Source of the DNA: Planctomycetota bacterium
GTDB lineage: Bacteria > Planctomycetota > Phycisphaerae > Phycisphaerales > UBA1924
Assembly (NCBI GenBank): GCA_014584315.1
Contig: JACTNA010000008.1
Location: 1 to 37,049 of the forward strand
Direction: 5' to 3'
Length of the DNA stretch: 37,049 nucleotides
This document shows, piece after piece, positions 1 to 8,402 of the stretch. Every line of letters begins with the position of its first letter. The first letter of the stretch is position 1. The position numbers and the translations under genes are program-made. A model generated the notes under the pieces. It worked only from the letters and a program-made list of their open reading frames with translations. It ran no database searches and was not told the DNA's origin.

Positions 1-51
1 GACCCGATCGCAGATCCAGTCAAGCTGCTCGTCCGTGAGTCGCATCGCCAT
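1..51 (-). CDS. 5' end of a gene cut by the window edge, possibly a transposase
   Basis: The first 51 bases on the minus strand encode 17 residues starting MAMRLTDEQLDWICDR and stay open to the window edge. A TGAGG ribosome-binding-like sequence lies just upstream of the ATG. The opening LTDEQxxW resembles the N-terminus of IS5-type transposases (MRLTDEQW...), but 17 residues cannot prove it. If it is a transposase, the insertion sequence end would lie in the 141-base gap before the permease stop, perhaps around the GAGGTTCCGGGATAGG stretch near position 78. I see no other gene in that gap. Confidence 0.3.
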   Translation of the reverse strand, partial: MAMRLTDEQLDWICDRV

Positions 52-192
52 GCAACCTCATACGCGCTGCAATGGAAGAGGTTCCGGGATAGGCTGTAAT
101 CAGCGGCCGCAGGAAGGCGGAGTATATGAGGCGCAATGACTTCCTCCAATCCGTTTAAGGCGAGTAACGCCCAATCCCTCCCGCCTCGTCCG

Positions 193-1953
193 TCACACCC
201 TGAAGATCGACCCGAGTTTCCTGCCGAGCAGCGCGGAGGCGCCGACGAGCGTGACGGTGAGCAGGGCCATGCCCCAGACGCCCATCGCGCTGGCGACGTA
301 CTGGCCCGTGCCGAGCGTCTCCGTGAACGCGAAGATCTGCTTGGTGATCGGGTAGTGCTCGGCCTTCTGGGCGAGGATGAGCGAGTCGCTGACTTCGAGC
401 ATCGAGAAGCTGAAGACCAGCAGCCCGCCCGCGATCAGGTTCGCCATGATGAGCGGCACGATGACCTTGCGCACGGCGGTGAGGCGCGAGGCGCCGAGGT
501 TGACAGCCGCGTCCTCCAGTTCGCCGGAGGTCTGCTCCAGCCCGGCGACGGTGGCGCGGACGATGTACGGCAGCCGGCGCACGGCGTAGGCGATGACCAG
601 CAGCGGGAAGGGGTTGGGGTCGGGGCCGAGCACGTCGAGCGTGCCGGCGAGCAGCGGCGGCACCTCGACGCCGAGCCAGGGGATCGAGAGCGGGCGGCCG
701 AAGGGCCAGGCGAGCGTCATCGCCACGTAGCCGAACGCCATGACCAGCCCCGGCACGGCGAGGGGCAACATGCAGAGGGCGTCGAGCACGTTGCGTCCGC
801 GCACGCCGGTGCGCACGACGAGGTACGCGACGACCAGGCCGAGCAGGAGGTCCAGGCCCATCGCGGCGAGCGAGAGGACGAGGCTGTTGCGGATGCTGGT
901 GGAGGCGGCCTCGTCGCCCAGGGCTGCGCCGAAGTGGTCGAGGGTGAACTCCGTCGGCAGGATCGTGCCGTACCAGCGCCCTGGCACGCTGAGGCTGGTG
1001 AAGATGACGCCGAGGTGCGGCAGGACGGCGACGAGCGTGACGGCCGCGAAACCGAGCGTGACGGCCCAGCCGACCGGTCCGCGCAGCACGGTCTCGCCGC
1101 CGGCGCGCGAGGCCTTTGAATACATGGCGTGCCCGCGTCGCCCGAAGGCCACCCGGCCCAGCACATAGAGCAGCACCGACGACGCGAGCAGGACGACGGT
1201 CAGCGCGTAGGGTTGGGCGGAGTTCTCGACTTCCTTCAGCCCGAAGAAGACCTGCACGGGCGTGACGGTGTAGTAGTCGAACATGAGCGGCGTGCCGAGT
1301 TCGGTGAACGACCAGATGAAGACGATCGTGCCGCCGGCGAAGAGGCCGGGCCGGATGAGCGGGAGCGTGACGCGGAAGAACCGTCGCCACGGTCCCGCGC
1401 CGAGGTTCTCGGCGGCCTCGTCGAGGGCGGGGTCGAGGTTGGCGAGGGCGGCCGCGGCGTTGAGATAGATGATGGGATAGAGGTGCAGCGCCTCGGCGAT
1501 GACGACGCCCCAGAATCGCCCCTCGCCCAGCACGTCCCACTCCGTGCCGAGCAAGGCGTTGATCGCGCCCTCGCGCCCCAGCAACGCCCGCAGCCCGATC
1601 GCCCCGACGAAGGGGGGCAGGATCAGCGGCACGAGAATCATGGCGTTCAGGGCGGACTTGCAGGGGAAGCGGTAGTTCGCGCCGGCGACGGCGAGCGGCA
1701 GGGCGATGACCACGCAGAGCAGCGTCGTGCAGACCGCCACCATGAAGGAGTTGCCAAGCCCCGCGAGGAGCGTGGGGTCGAGAAAGACGAGGCGCAGATG
1801 GTCGAGGGTGAAGCCGCGCCCGGTGGCCGGGTCGGCCGCGAAGCCGCCGCGGACCGTCAGCAGGATCGGATGGACGAGGAACGCGCCGAGGACGACGAGC
1901 AGCCCCGCGAGCAGCACGTAGTGCCAGGGATGGGCGCGGGGCAGGTCGCGCAT
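193..1953 (-). CDS. ABC transporter permease with two fused permease domains (iron/thiamine type)
   Basis: This 586-residue integral membrane protein carries two binding-protein-dependent permease domains in one chain. Each half ends in an EAA-type loop that contacts the ATPase: ENLGAGPWRRFFRVTLPLIRPG-like at about residues 180-205 and VNLGASRLTAVRKVIVPLI-like at about 490-510. Around a dozen hydrophobic segments are visible, the first at residues 13-33. The architecture matches the FbpB/ThiP group (ferric iron, thiamine or phosphonate import). The start is the ATG at 1953 because homology begins there; the frame is open further upstream but overlaps the futalosine hydrolase. It lies 37 bases after that gene and is probably co-transcribed. 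No substrate-binding protein or ATPase is present in the window, so the substrate is inferred only at family level. Confidence 0.88.
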   Translation of the reverse strand: MRDLPRAHPWHYVLLAGLLVVLGAFLVHPILLTVRGGFAADPATGRGFTLDHLRLVFLDPTLLAGLGNSFMVAVCTTLLCVVIALPLAVAGANYRFPCKSALNAMILVPLILPPFVGAIGLRALLGREGAINALLGTEWDVLGEGRFWGVVIAEALHLYPIIYLNAAAALANLDPALDEAAENLGAGPWRRFFRVTLPLIRPGLFAGGTIVFIWSFTELGTPLMFDYYTVTPVQVFFGLKEVENSAQPYALTVVLLASSVLLYVLGRVAFGRRGHAMYSKASRAGGETVLRGPVGWAVTLGFAAVTLVAVLPHLGVIFTSLSVPGRWYGTILPTEFTLDHFGAALGDEAASTSIRNSLVLSLAAMGLDLLLGLVVAYLVVRTGVRGRNVLDALCMLPLAVPGLVMAFGYVAMTLAWPFGRPLSIPWLGVEVPPLLAGTLDVLGPDPNPFPLLVIAYAVRRLPYIVRATVAGLEQTSGELEDAAVNLGASRLTAVRKVIVPLIMANLIAGGLLVFSFSMLEVSDSLILAQKAEHYPITKQIFAFTETLGTGQYVASAMGVWGMALLTVTLVGASALLGRKLGSIFRV

Positions 1954-1990
1954 AGAGGCCAGTGTAGGGCCTCGCGAGCGGGCGCACGGC

Positions 1991-2689
1991 TCACAGTCGG
2001 GCCGCGAGCGTGCGCAGCGCGTCCAGCGCGGCGTGCAGGTCCCAGCGCTGAGAGGGTCGATCGCCCGTTGTGTTGCTGATCGCGCGGACCTCGGCGAAGG
2101 GGACGCCGAGGCGTCGGGCGACGAGGGCGGCGGCCGCGCCTTCCATTGCTTCGGCGGCCGCGCCGGTTCGCCGCGCGATCTCGGCGGCGAGGGCGTCCGT
2201 GCCGGAGCAGGTCGAGACCGTGGCGATCCGCGCCGAAACGGCTTCGAGCGCGGCGAGCGCGAGGAGCATGGCCGGGTCGCCCGGGAGTTCGACGCCCGGC
2301 AGGTCGGCGGGGGGGAATCCCATGTCCGCCTGCGTGACGAAGCCTTCGGGTGTCGCGAGGCCGTCGTCGGCGAAGACGGATGCGGTGGCGAGCAGCAGCC
2401 CCCCGATCGGGGGCGCGGAAGGGCCGGGCAGCGCGCCGGCGACGCCGAGGTTGATCGCGGCCGCATGACGCGACGGGTCGAGCGTGCGGGCGGACGCACC
2501 GGCAGCGTTCGCCTTGCCCACGCCGGTCAGCACGAGGTCGAAGCGATCGTTGATCGGTGTAGGGGTCCACGCCGGGGGAGATTCCCCGGATCGTCCCAGG
2601 CCGGCGAGGACAGCCCGAGCCTCCGCGGGAGCGGCCACGATGAGGAGCACTCTGCGCTCCGGCCCGATATGCAGCAGCCCGTCGCCCAC
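1991..2689 (-). CDS. mqnB: Futalosine hydrolase
   Basis: This 232-residue cytosolic protein of the nucleoside phosphorylase/hydrolase fold cleaves futalosine to dehypoxanthine futalosine in the alternative (Mqn) menaquinone pathway. Diagnostic features are the N-terminal strand LLIVAAPAEARAVL, the glycine-rich GVAGALP segment, and the C-terminal MEGAAAALVARRLGVPFAEVRAISN stretch, in which the purine-site Glu follows AEAM and is followed by SNTTGDR. The start is a GTG at 2689 without a convincing Shine-Dalgarno; a start a few codons further in is possible. It is divergent from the membrane fusion protein gene at 2839 (149-base gap) and precedes the ABC permease. No other Mqn gene is in the window. 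The methylthioadenosine nucleosidase family is the main alternative, but length and C-terminal motif favour MqnB. Confidence 0.85.
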   Translation of the reverse strand: MGDGLLHIGPERRVLLIVAAPAEARAVLAGLGRSGESPPAWTPTPINDRFDLVLTGVGKANAAGASARTLDPSRHAAAINLGVAGALPGPSAPPIGGLLLATASVFADDGLATPEGFVTQADMGFPPADLPGVELPGDPAMLLALAALEAVSARIATVSTCSGTDALAAEIARRTGAAAEAMEGAAAALVARRLGVPFAEVRAISNTTGDRPSQRWDLHAALDALRTLAARL

Positions 2690-2838
2690 GGCCCGATGGT
2701 ACGAGGCCCGTGGGCACGAACGGCCGACGACCGGGGCCTAGGATGGGGCCGGAACTTCCGTTCGACTCGGCGGTAGGTCTTTACGAGGGTTCATCGCCCG
2801 TGCGGTCGCGGTTCGCGCACCACAAAGGAGCGGTCGGC

Positions 2839-4662
2839 ATGGCAGTTCAGCAGCAGGGTTCCGCGGCGAGCCGGCGGGGCATGAGCATTGTCAAGATTCT
2901 GGTCGGGGGGTCCGCGCTCCTCCTGCTCGCGTTCGTGGCGGTGTGGGCGGTGGCCCGGCCGGGCGGGGGCGAAGCCCGGACGGTCTCGGCGGCGGATGTG
3001 GCGCGTGCCCAGACGATGAGTTTCGAGATCATCACGACCGCGACGGGCGAACTGGAGGCCCGCAACCAGATCGAGGTGCGCTCGGGGCTGGAGACGCAGA
3101 CGACGATCATGGAGATCGTGCCCGAGGGCAGGCAGGTGCGCAAGGGCGACCTGCTGGTGCGGCTGAACGCCGAGGCGCTGCTCAACCAGATCACGGAAGA
3201 GGAGGACCGCGTCGAGCGAGCCAAAGCCGACCTGATCGCGGCCGAGAACGCGCTCAAGATTCAGATCAACGAGAACGACTCGCGGACGCGCGCGGGGAAA
3301 CTGAAGATCGAACTCGCCCAACTCGCGCTGGACCAGTGGCGTGAGGGCGAGGTGATCCGCAAGAAGCAGCAGTTGACGCTCGACATCGCGCAGGCCCAGC
3401 GGCAGGTGAACCGTCTGCGCGATAAGTTCGAGAAGTCGGAGGAACTGCTGGCGCGCGGGTTCATCAGCCAGGACGAGCGCGACCGGGACGAGATCGACAA
3501 GATCGACGCCGAGGCCCGGCTCGCGAACGCCAAGCTCGACGAGGACGTCTACCTGACGTACCAGTACCCGCGCGACCAGAAGACGCGCGAGTCCGACCTC
3601 GAGGAGGCGCGGGCGGAACTGGAGCGCATCGAGGCGGTGAACGCCATCAACCTCGCCGCCAAGCAGGCGAACCTCGACAGCGCGATGCGGCAGTTCCGCA
3701 ACCGGGAGTCGCGGCTGACCCGCCTGCGCGAGCAGTTCGATGCCGCGACCATCTACGCCCCCACGGACGGCCTGGTCGTCTATGCCACCAGCCTCGAGCG
3801 CAACCAGCGCATGTGGGGCGGGGGCGGCGAAGGCCCGCTCCAGATCGGCAGGCAGGTCCGCCCCAACGAACTGCTCATCATCCTCCCCGACACGACCCAG
3901 ATGGTGGCGACGGTGCGCGTGCACGAGGCGCTTGCCGGGCGCATCCGCCCGGGGCAGGCCGCACGCGTCAAGGTGAGCGCGGCCGGCGGCCAGACGTTCG
4001 AAGGCCGCGTCGAGTCCATCGGCGTGCTCGCCGAGACGGGCGGCTGGCGCGACCCGAACCGACGCGAGTACTCGGTGCGGGTCGGGCTGGACGTGGACAA
4101 CGCCGCGGGCGAACTGAAACCCTCGATGCGGGCCGAGTCGGAACTCACGCTGGGCCGGGTCGAGAACGCGATCGCGGTCCCCGTGCAGGCCGTCTTCAGC
4201 GACGGGCCGGTGCGGTTCGTCTATGTGCCACGCGGTTCGCGCTACGAGCGCGTGCCGGTGCGCGTCGGGCGCGTGTCGGACACGCTCGCGGAGATTTCGG
4301 CCGGACTGACCGAGGGCCAGGCGGTCCTGCTGCGTGAGCCTTCGCCCGGCGAGATTCTGGACCGCCCGTGGGACGCCGAGCGATTGAAGGCCGTTGGGCT
4401 TGCGCTGGACGAGTCCGGTCGCCCCGTCGCGCCGAACGCGCAGCCGGGCAACGGGCAGCCGATGCGGACGGCGATGCCCTCGCAGGGCGGCGGACCGGCA
4501 CGCGGCGCCGAAGGCGCAGCGCGACCCGAGGGCCAGGCCACGACCGATGCCGCGGAGGGACGCAGGCCGCAGGGCGAGGGTCCCGAAGGTCGCCAGCGGC
4601 GTGCCCCGGGCGCCGAGACGCCGGCCGCCCCGGCCGCGGAGACGGGCCGCTCGCGCGGGTGA
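2839..4662 (+). CDS. Membrane fusion protein of the HlyD/RND periplasmic adaptor family, with unusual C-terminal tail
   Basis: This 607-residue adaptor has one transmembrane anchor (about residues 17-38), a short barrel and lipoyl-like strand pair, a long charged alpha-helical hairpin (about 95-300, rich in E/R/K/Q), then the return lipoyl motif IYAPTDGLVVY and a beta-barrel region ending near residue 500. Such proteins bridge an inner-membrane pump to the outer envelope. The start is the ATG at 2839 with AAAGGAG eight bases upstream; the open frame before it is non-coding. The last 80 or so residues are a low-complexity Pro/Ala/Gly/Arg tail that family members normally lack. No pump (RND, MacB) or TolC gene adjoins it, so its partner is unknown. 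Family assignment is firm; cargo cannot be inferred. Confidence 0.88.
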   Translation: MAVQQQGSAASRRGMSIVKILVGGSALLLLAFVAVWAVARPGGGEARTVSAADVARAQTMSFEIITTATGELEARNQIEVRSGLETQTTIMEIVPEGRQVRKGDLLVRLNAEALLNQITEEEDRVERAKADLIAAENALKIQINENDSRTRAGKLKIELAQLALDQWREGEVIRKKQQLTLDIAQAQRQVNRLRDKFEKSEELLARGFISQDERDRDEIDKIDAEARLANAKLDEDVYLTYQYPRDQKTRESDLEEARAELERIEAVNAINLAAKQANLDSAMRQFRNRESRLTRLREQFDAATIYAPTDGLVVYATSLERNQRMWGGGGEGPLQIGRQVRPNELLIILPDTTQMVATVRVHEALAGRIRPGQAARVKVSAAGGQTFEGRVESIGVLAETGGWRDPNRREYSVRVGLDVDNAAGELKPSMRAESELTLGRVENAIAVPVQAVFSDGPVRFVYVPRGSRYERVPVRVGRVSDTLAEISAGLTEGQAVLLREPSPGEILDRPWDAERLKAVGLALDESGRPVAPNAQPGNGQPMRTAMPSQGGGPARGAEGAARPEGQATTDAAEGRRPQGEGPEGRQRRAPGAETPAAPAAETGRSRG

Positions 4663-4689
4663 GCCACGGGCCGGTATGCTCGGCGGCGC

Positions 4690-6258
4690 GTGAACAGCAA
4701 CGGCTTCGCGACGCTCGACTGGATCGCGCTCGGGGCGTACTTCGCGCTGCTCCTGGCGAGCGGCGTGTGGTTCGCGCGGCGCGGGCAGCGCACGACCGAG
4801 GACTACTTCCTGGGCGGGCGGCGGATGCCCGCGTGGGCGGTCGCGGTCTCGATCGTGGCGACGAGCCTGTCGGCCGCGTCGTTCATCGGCGTGCCCGAGG
4901 CCGGGTTCCGGTCGGACCTCACCTACCTGACGACCAACCTGGGCCTGGTGATCGCCGCGGTGATCATCGCGGTCTTCTTCATTCCCGCGTTCTACCGGCA
5001 TCGGGTGCAGACCGTCTACGAGCTGCTCGGGCGGCGTTTCGGGGAGCCGGCCGTCGTCGCCGCCAGCGCGGCCTACCTCGTCGGGCGGGTGATGGCCAGC
5101 GGCGCCCGCGTCTACATCGGCGCGATCCCCGCCTCGCTCGTCCTCTTCGGGGACGCGCAGGCGCACCACCTGCTCGGGGCGATCGGCGTCGTGTGCGCCG
5201 TCGGGGTGGCGTACACCTTCGTCGGGGGCGTGGCGAGCGTGATCTGGACCGACGCGATCCAGATGATCGTCTTCGTCGGCGCGTGCATGCTGGCCGTCGT
5301 GCTGATCCGCGCCGAGATCCCCGCCTCGAACGCCGAGATCGTCGCGGCGTGGAGCACGGGCGCGCCGGACGGGGGGTCGAAACTCCGGCTCTTCGACCTC
5401 TCGACGGACCTCTCGAAACAGTTCACGCTGCTCGCGTCGCTGGTCGGGTTCACGCTGCTCGGGCTGGCGTCGTACGGGGCGGACCAGGACCTGGTGCAGC
5501 GGATGCTGACGTGCAAGGACGCCAAACGCGGCTCGTGGTCCGTGATCTCGGGCATCCTGCTCGGCATCCCGTCGATCGCGCTGTTTCTGCTGGTGGGCCT
5601 GCTGCTGTGGGTGTACTACGCGCGCCCCGACCTCATGGGCGAGCACGCCCCCCCCGCCGCGCCCGACGACTCGCGCCAGGTCTTCCTGCGCTACATCATC
5701 GACAGGATGCCGCCCGGCGTGACCGGGGTGATGATGGCGGGGCTGTTCGCCGCCGCGCTCAGCAGCCTCAACTCGACCATCAACGCGATGAGCGGCACGT
5801 TCATCAACGACATGTACCGGCGCATGGTCCGCGGGCGCGACGAGCGGCACTATCTGAGGGCCGGCCGCGTCGGGGTGGTCGTCACCGGCGCGGTGCTGTG
5901 CGCGTTCGCGTCGTTCTGCGTCTTCTGGCAGCGCGCGCACGACGACGCGGGCGGGGGTGGGCTGCTCGGCTTCGCGCTGAGCGTGATGGTCTTCGCCTAC
6001 GCGGGCATGGCGGCCGTGTTCGTGACCACGCTCTTCACGCGCCGGGGAAGCACTGCGAGCGTGATCGCAGCGCTGGCGATCGGCTTCGTCGTGGTCGCGC
6101 TCGTGCAGCCGAACGTGATGGCGGCATGGACGGCGTGGACGCCAATGGCGACTCCGCTCGCGGGCGTGTCGCTGGCGTTCCCTTGGCAACTGACGGTTGG
6201 GTTTGCCGCGGCGCTGCTCGTCTGTCTTGTGGGCGCGCCGAAGACGCCCGCTCCCTGA
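4690..6258 (+). CDS. Sodium:solute symporter (SSS family), candidate amino-sugar or muropeptide-sugar importer
   Basis: This 522-residue multi-pass protein is of the sodium:solute symporter family. The N-terminal region has the family pattern of a first helix (LDWIALGAYFALLLASGVWFA), then RTTEDYFLGGRRMPAWAV, then SLSAASFIGVP. Later comes the sodium-site region ALSSLNSTINAMSGTFINDMYRR (about residues 357-378), also typical. It begins with GTG at 4690. The gene lies 64 bases ahead of anhydro-N-acetylmuramate kinase, which itself overlaps murQ, so a role in taking up MurNAc or anhydroMurNAc is a reasonable inference from context. The sequence alone does not define the substrate; sialic acid, sugar and proline carriers share the fold. 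It follows the adaptor gene by 27 bases, so read-through from it is possible. Confidence 0.9.
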   Translation: MNSNGFATLDWIALGAYFALLLASGVWFARRGQRTTEDYFLGGRRMPAWAVAVSIVATSLSAASFIGVPEAGFRSDLTYLTTNLGLVIAAVIIAVFFIPAFYRHRVQTVYELLGRRFGEPAVVAASAAYLVGRVMASGARVYIGAIPASLVLFGDAQAHHLLGAIGVVCAVGVAYTFVGGVASVIWTDAIQMIVFVGACMLAVVLIRAEIPASNAEIVAAWSTGAPDGGSKLRLFDLSTDLSKQFTLLASLVGFTLLGLASYGADQDLVQRMLTCKDAKRGSWSVISGILLGIPSIALFLLVGLLLWVYYARPDLMGEHAPPAAPDDSRQVFLRYIIDRMPPGVTGVMMAGLFAAALSSLNSTINAMSGTFINDMYRRMVRGRDERHYLRAGRVGVVVTGAVLCAFASFCVFWQRAHDDAGGGGLLGFALSVMVFAYAGMAAVFVTTLFTRRGSTASVIAALAIGFVVVALVQPNVMAAWTAWTPMATPLAGVSLAFPWQLTVGFAAALLVCLVGAPKTPAP

Positions 6259-6322
6259 CGGGCGCGGTTCGATGGGGGACGGTCGCGGCCCGTCGGGGGA
6301 CGACCCTGTGTACGCTCATGCC

Positions 6323-7414
6323 GTGACGCCGTGCCGTGCCATCGTCGGGTGCATGACCGGGACCAGCCTGGACGGGCTGGACGCCGCGCTGGTGCGCGTC
6401 GAGGGGCGCGGGCTTGGGCTGCGCGCGCGCGTCGCGCGGACGGCGAGCAGGCCGCTGGGCGAACTGGGCGTGCGGCTGCGTTCGCTGGCGTCGGGCGGCC
6501 CGCACACGGCGCGCGAGATCGCCGCGATGTCGCGCGACCTGGCGCTGCTGCACGCGGACGCCGTGCGCGAGGCCGCGGGCGGCGCGCCGATCGACCTCGT
6601 GGCCGCGCACGGGCAGACGGTCTTCCACGCCCCGCCCCTGAGTTGGCAGGTGTTGAACGCCGCCGTGCTGGCCCACGCGGTGCGGGCGCCGGTCGTGTTC
6701 GACCTTCGGGCGGCGGACCTGGCCGCGGGGGGGCAGGGCGCGCCGATCACGCCGATCGCCGACGCGATTCTCTTCGGCGACCCCGGCGAGCGGCGATCGG
6801 TGGTGAACCTCGGCGGGTTCTGCAACGTGACGCGCCTGCCGCGCGTGGAGTCGGTGTCCGATGCGCTCTGGGCGATCGAGGCGGCGGACGTGTGCGCGTG
6901 CAACCACCTGCTCGACGCCGCGGCCCGGGCGGCGCTGGGCGCGCCGTTGGACGCCGACGGCGCGGCCGCATCGCGCGGTCGGCCCGTGCCCCGAGTGGTC
7001 GCGGCGTTGGCCGATCGCCTGGAGTCGCAGCGTGCCTCGGGGCGGTCGCTCGGCACGGGCGACGAGTGCGCCTCGCTGATCGCGGAGCACGGCGCGGGCG
7101 TCGCGCCCGACGACCTGTGCCGGTCGGTCTGCGAAGCGGTCGCGGGCGTGGTCGCGTCGGCGATCGGGGCGTGCGACCGCGTGCTGCTCGCGGGCGGCGG
7201 GGCGCGCAACCGCGTCCTGGTCGGTGCGATCGCCTCGCGTGTTGGCGTGCCGGTCGAGACGACGGCGTCGCACGGCGTGGGCGTCGGCGACCGCGAGGCC
7301 GCGGCGATGGCGGTCCTGGGCGCGCTGTGCGAGGACGGCGTGCCGATCACGCTGCCGCGCGTCACCGGCTGCGCGCGGCCCGCGCCGGTCGCCGGCTGCT
7401 GGGCGAGGCCATGA
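6323..7414 (+). CDS. anmK: Anhydro-N-acetylmuramic acid kinase
   Basis: This 363-residue cytosolic kinase of the ASKHA fold opens the 1,6-anhydro ring of anhydroMurNAc and phosphorylates it to MurNAc-6-phosphate during cell wall recycling. Visible motifs are GCMTGTSLDGLDAAL (phosphate 1), AAHGQTVFHAP, GGQGAPITPIADAILF, VVNLGGFCNVT (phosphate 2) and LLAGGGARN (adenosine). I chose the GTG at 6323 because it gives the usual family N-terminus directly before GCMTGTS; open sequence further upstream is not conserved. Its stop overlaps the murQ start as ATGA, so the two are translationally coupled. The product of this enzyme is the substrate of MurQ, which supports both assignments. Confidence 0.95.
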   Translation: MTPCRAIVGCMTGTSLDGLDAALVRVEGRGLGLRARVARTASRPLGELGVRLRSLASGGPHTAREIAAMSRDLALLHADAVREAAGGAPIDLVAAHGQTVFHAPPLSWQVLNAAVLAHAVRAPVVFDLRAADLAAGGQGAPITPIADAILFGDPGERRSVVNLGGFCNVTRLPRVESVSDALWAIEAADVCACNHLLDAAARAALGAPLDADGAAASRGRPVPRVVAALADRLESQRASGRSLGTGDECASLIAEHGAGVAPDDLCRSVCEAVAGVVASAIGACDRVLLAGGGARNRVLVGAIASRVGVPVETTASHGVGVGDREAAAMAVLGALCEDGVPITLPRVTGCARPAPVAGCWARP

Positions 7415-8337
7415 CGACACCCCCCCCCGATCGCTCGCACCTGCTGACCGAGCAGCGCAACCCGCGCAGCGTGGGGCTGCACCGCATGAGCGTCGCCGAG
7501 TGCGTGCGGCTGATCAACGGGGAGGACGCCCGCGTGATCGACGCGCTGCGCGAGGCCGCGCCGGCGCTCACGGCCCTCATCGAGGCGGCCGAGCCGGGGT
7601 TCGTCGCGGGCGGGCGGCTGGTGTACGTCGGGGCGGGGACGTCCGGGCGGCTGGGCGTGCTGGACGCGGCGGAGGCGCCGCCGACCTTCCAGGTCGAGCC
7701 TGGGCGCGTCGTGGGCATCATCGCGGGCGGCGCCGCCGCGCTGACGCGCTCGAGCGAGTCGAAGGAGGACGAGCGGGGCGGCGCGCACGCCGACCTCGAC
7801 GCGCTCTCGCTGACGGCGCGCGACACGGTGATCGGCATCGCGGCGGGGGGAACGACGCCGTTCGTGCTGGGCGCGCTCGAGCACGCCGCGTCCCGGCGCG
7901 CCCGACCGCTCACCGCCCTCATCGTGTGCGCCGACATCCCCCCCCCCGATGGCGTGGATCATCTCGTCGTGCTTCGCACCGGCCCGGAGGCGCTCACCGG
8001 CTCGACGCGGATGAAGGCGGGGACGGCGACGAAGCTCGCCCTGAACACCATCTCCACCACGCTCATGGTGCGGGCCGGGCGCGTCTACGAGAACCTGATG
8101 GTCGATCTGCGCGCGACGAACGACAAACTCCGCGACCGCGCGGCGCGGATCGTCGCCACGCTCACCGGCCTCGGACGCGACGGCTCGCTCGCGCTCCTCG
8201 ACCGCGCGGGCGGATCGGTCAAGACGGCGGTCGTGATGCACCGCCTCGGGCTGGCGCGCGACACCGCCGAGCGACGGCTGGCGGAGGGCGCGGGTCGGCT
8301 CGACCGAGCGCTGGGCGAAGGGAGTCCGCCGCCGTGA
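7411..8337 (+). CDS. murQ: N-acetylmuramic acid 6-phosphate etherase
   Basis: This 308-residue SIS-fold enzyme removes the lactyl ether from MurNAc-6-phosphate, giving GlcNAc-6-phosphate and D-lactate. The family signature VGAGTSGRLGVLDAAEAPPTF (about residues 70-90) contains the first catalytic Glu. The next acidic cluster, TRSSESKEDERGG, is where the second Glu sits. GPEALTGSTRMKAGTATKLALN and ENLMVDLRATNDKL are further MurQ hallmarks. The ATG overlaps the anmK stop by four bases. The gene holds C-tracts of nine (7420-7428) and ten (7938-7947) bases, both read as Pro codons in frame. Together with anmK and the symporter it completes a short route from external or recycled anhydroMurNAc to GlcNAc-6-P. 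Confidence 0.95.
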   Translation: MTTPPPDRSHLLTEQRNPRSVGLHRMSVAECVRLINGEDARVIDALREAAPALTALIEAAEPGFVAGGRLVYVGAGTSGRLGVLDAAEAPPTFQVEPGRVVGIIAGGAAALTRSSESKEDERGGAHADLDALSLTARDTVIGIAAGGTTPFVLGALEHAASRRARPLTALIVCADIPPPDGVDHLVVLRTGPEALTGSTRMKAGTATKLALNTISTTLMVRAGRVYENLMVDLRATNDKLRDRAARIVATLTGLGRDGSLALLDRAGGSVKTAVVMHRLGLARDTAERRLAEGAGRLDRALGEGSPPP

Positions 8338-8402
8338 TCAGGGCGGCCCACTGAGGTGCGCCGGCGTGCTCGGGTCTGGCGGACCGCCACTACACTCTGG
8401 GC

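Noticed and set aside
2751..2783. GGAACTT followed by GTCTTTA looks like an ECF/sigma-E promoter for the adaptor gene
   Set aside because: The spacer is about four bases longer than the usual 15-17, so the match is likely chance.
2791..6189. A very long open frame on the strand opposite the adaptor and symporter genes
   Set aside because: It is His/Arg/Asp-rich, lacks family motifs and mirrors well-supported genes; long antisense frames are expected in GC-rich DNA.
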